A DNA stretch of 5,389 nt. Origin: Bacillota bacterium (GTDB lineage: Bacteria; Bacillota; Clostridia; Christensenellales; Aristaeellaceae). The stretch spans positions 1 to 5,389 of the forward strand of contig JAEZJP010000115.1 of assembly GCA_023415715.1 (NCBI GenBank), in the 5' to 3' direction. The notes beneath the pieces are model-generated. The model saw nothing but the letters and a program-made list of their open reading frames with translations, was not told the origin of the DNA and searched no databases. Position numbers and translations under genes: made by a program. Positions 5,358 through 5,389 of this stretch are shown here, piece by piece (position 1 is the stretch's first letter; each line of letters opens with the position of its first letter).

Positions 5358-5389
5358 CTGCGCGCCCTTTCAACGAGCTTTACAGCGCG

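Noticed and set aside
5359..5372. Second cre-like sequence on the minus strand, upstream of the sugar-binding protein
   Set aside because: The central CG is changed to GG and the expected A/T position is G, so the match is too poor to call.

Overview
The window looks like chromosomal DNA of a moderately GC-rich Gram-positive anaerobe of the class Clostridia, probably a gut Oscillospirales or Christensenellales relative. This is an inference. It rests on the strong AGGAGG-type ribosome binding sites about 7 bases before each start, a Firmicutes-style signal peptide on a sugar-binding protein, and an unsecreted pair of glycoside hydrolases of types common in gut Clostridia. No rRNA or other marker is present to settle the taxonomy.

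Layout. Bases 1-159 are the 3' end of a plus-strand gene that reads like the C-terminal tail of an ABC-F ATPase. Its stop codon overlaps the ribosome binding site of a small CPYC glutaredoxin-like gene (172-435). A gene-free stretch (436-733) follows, with a few hairpins and a weak candidate promoter. Two plus-strand carbohydrate genes come next: a DUF5060/DUF4038/DUF5605-type (apiosidase-like) glycoside hydrolase (734-2296) and a family 3 glycoside hydrolase with a NagZ-type Asp-x-His signature (2364-4070). They lie 67 bases apart, both lack signal peptides, and they probably form an operon that trims imported oligosaccharides or glycosides in the cytoplasm. On the minus strand, converging on them, is a secreted sugar-binding protein of the ribose/galactose (Peripla_BP_4) type (5297-4389). 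Its partner permease and ATPase genes are not in the window.

The most unusual part is the 318-base gap between the converging genes (4071-4388). It holds seven consecutive hairpins, most with perfect stems. The two outermost (4103-4132 and 4338-4363) are near-identical copies of one terminator-like hairpin, and each has its T-tract facing away from the element. Each therefore appears suited to stop the transcript that has read through the whole array. This could be a palindromic repeat element inserted in a bidirectional terminator, a pair of long antisense 3' UTRs, or a structured non-coding RNA. The sequence alone does not decide.

Apart from that element I see no defence system, CRISPR array, tRNA, rRNA, transposase or phage gene here.
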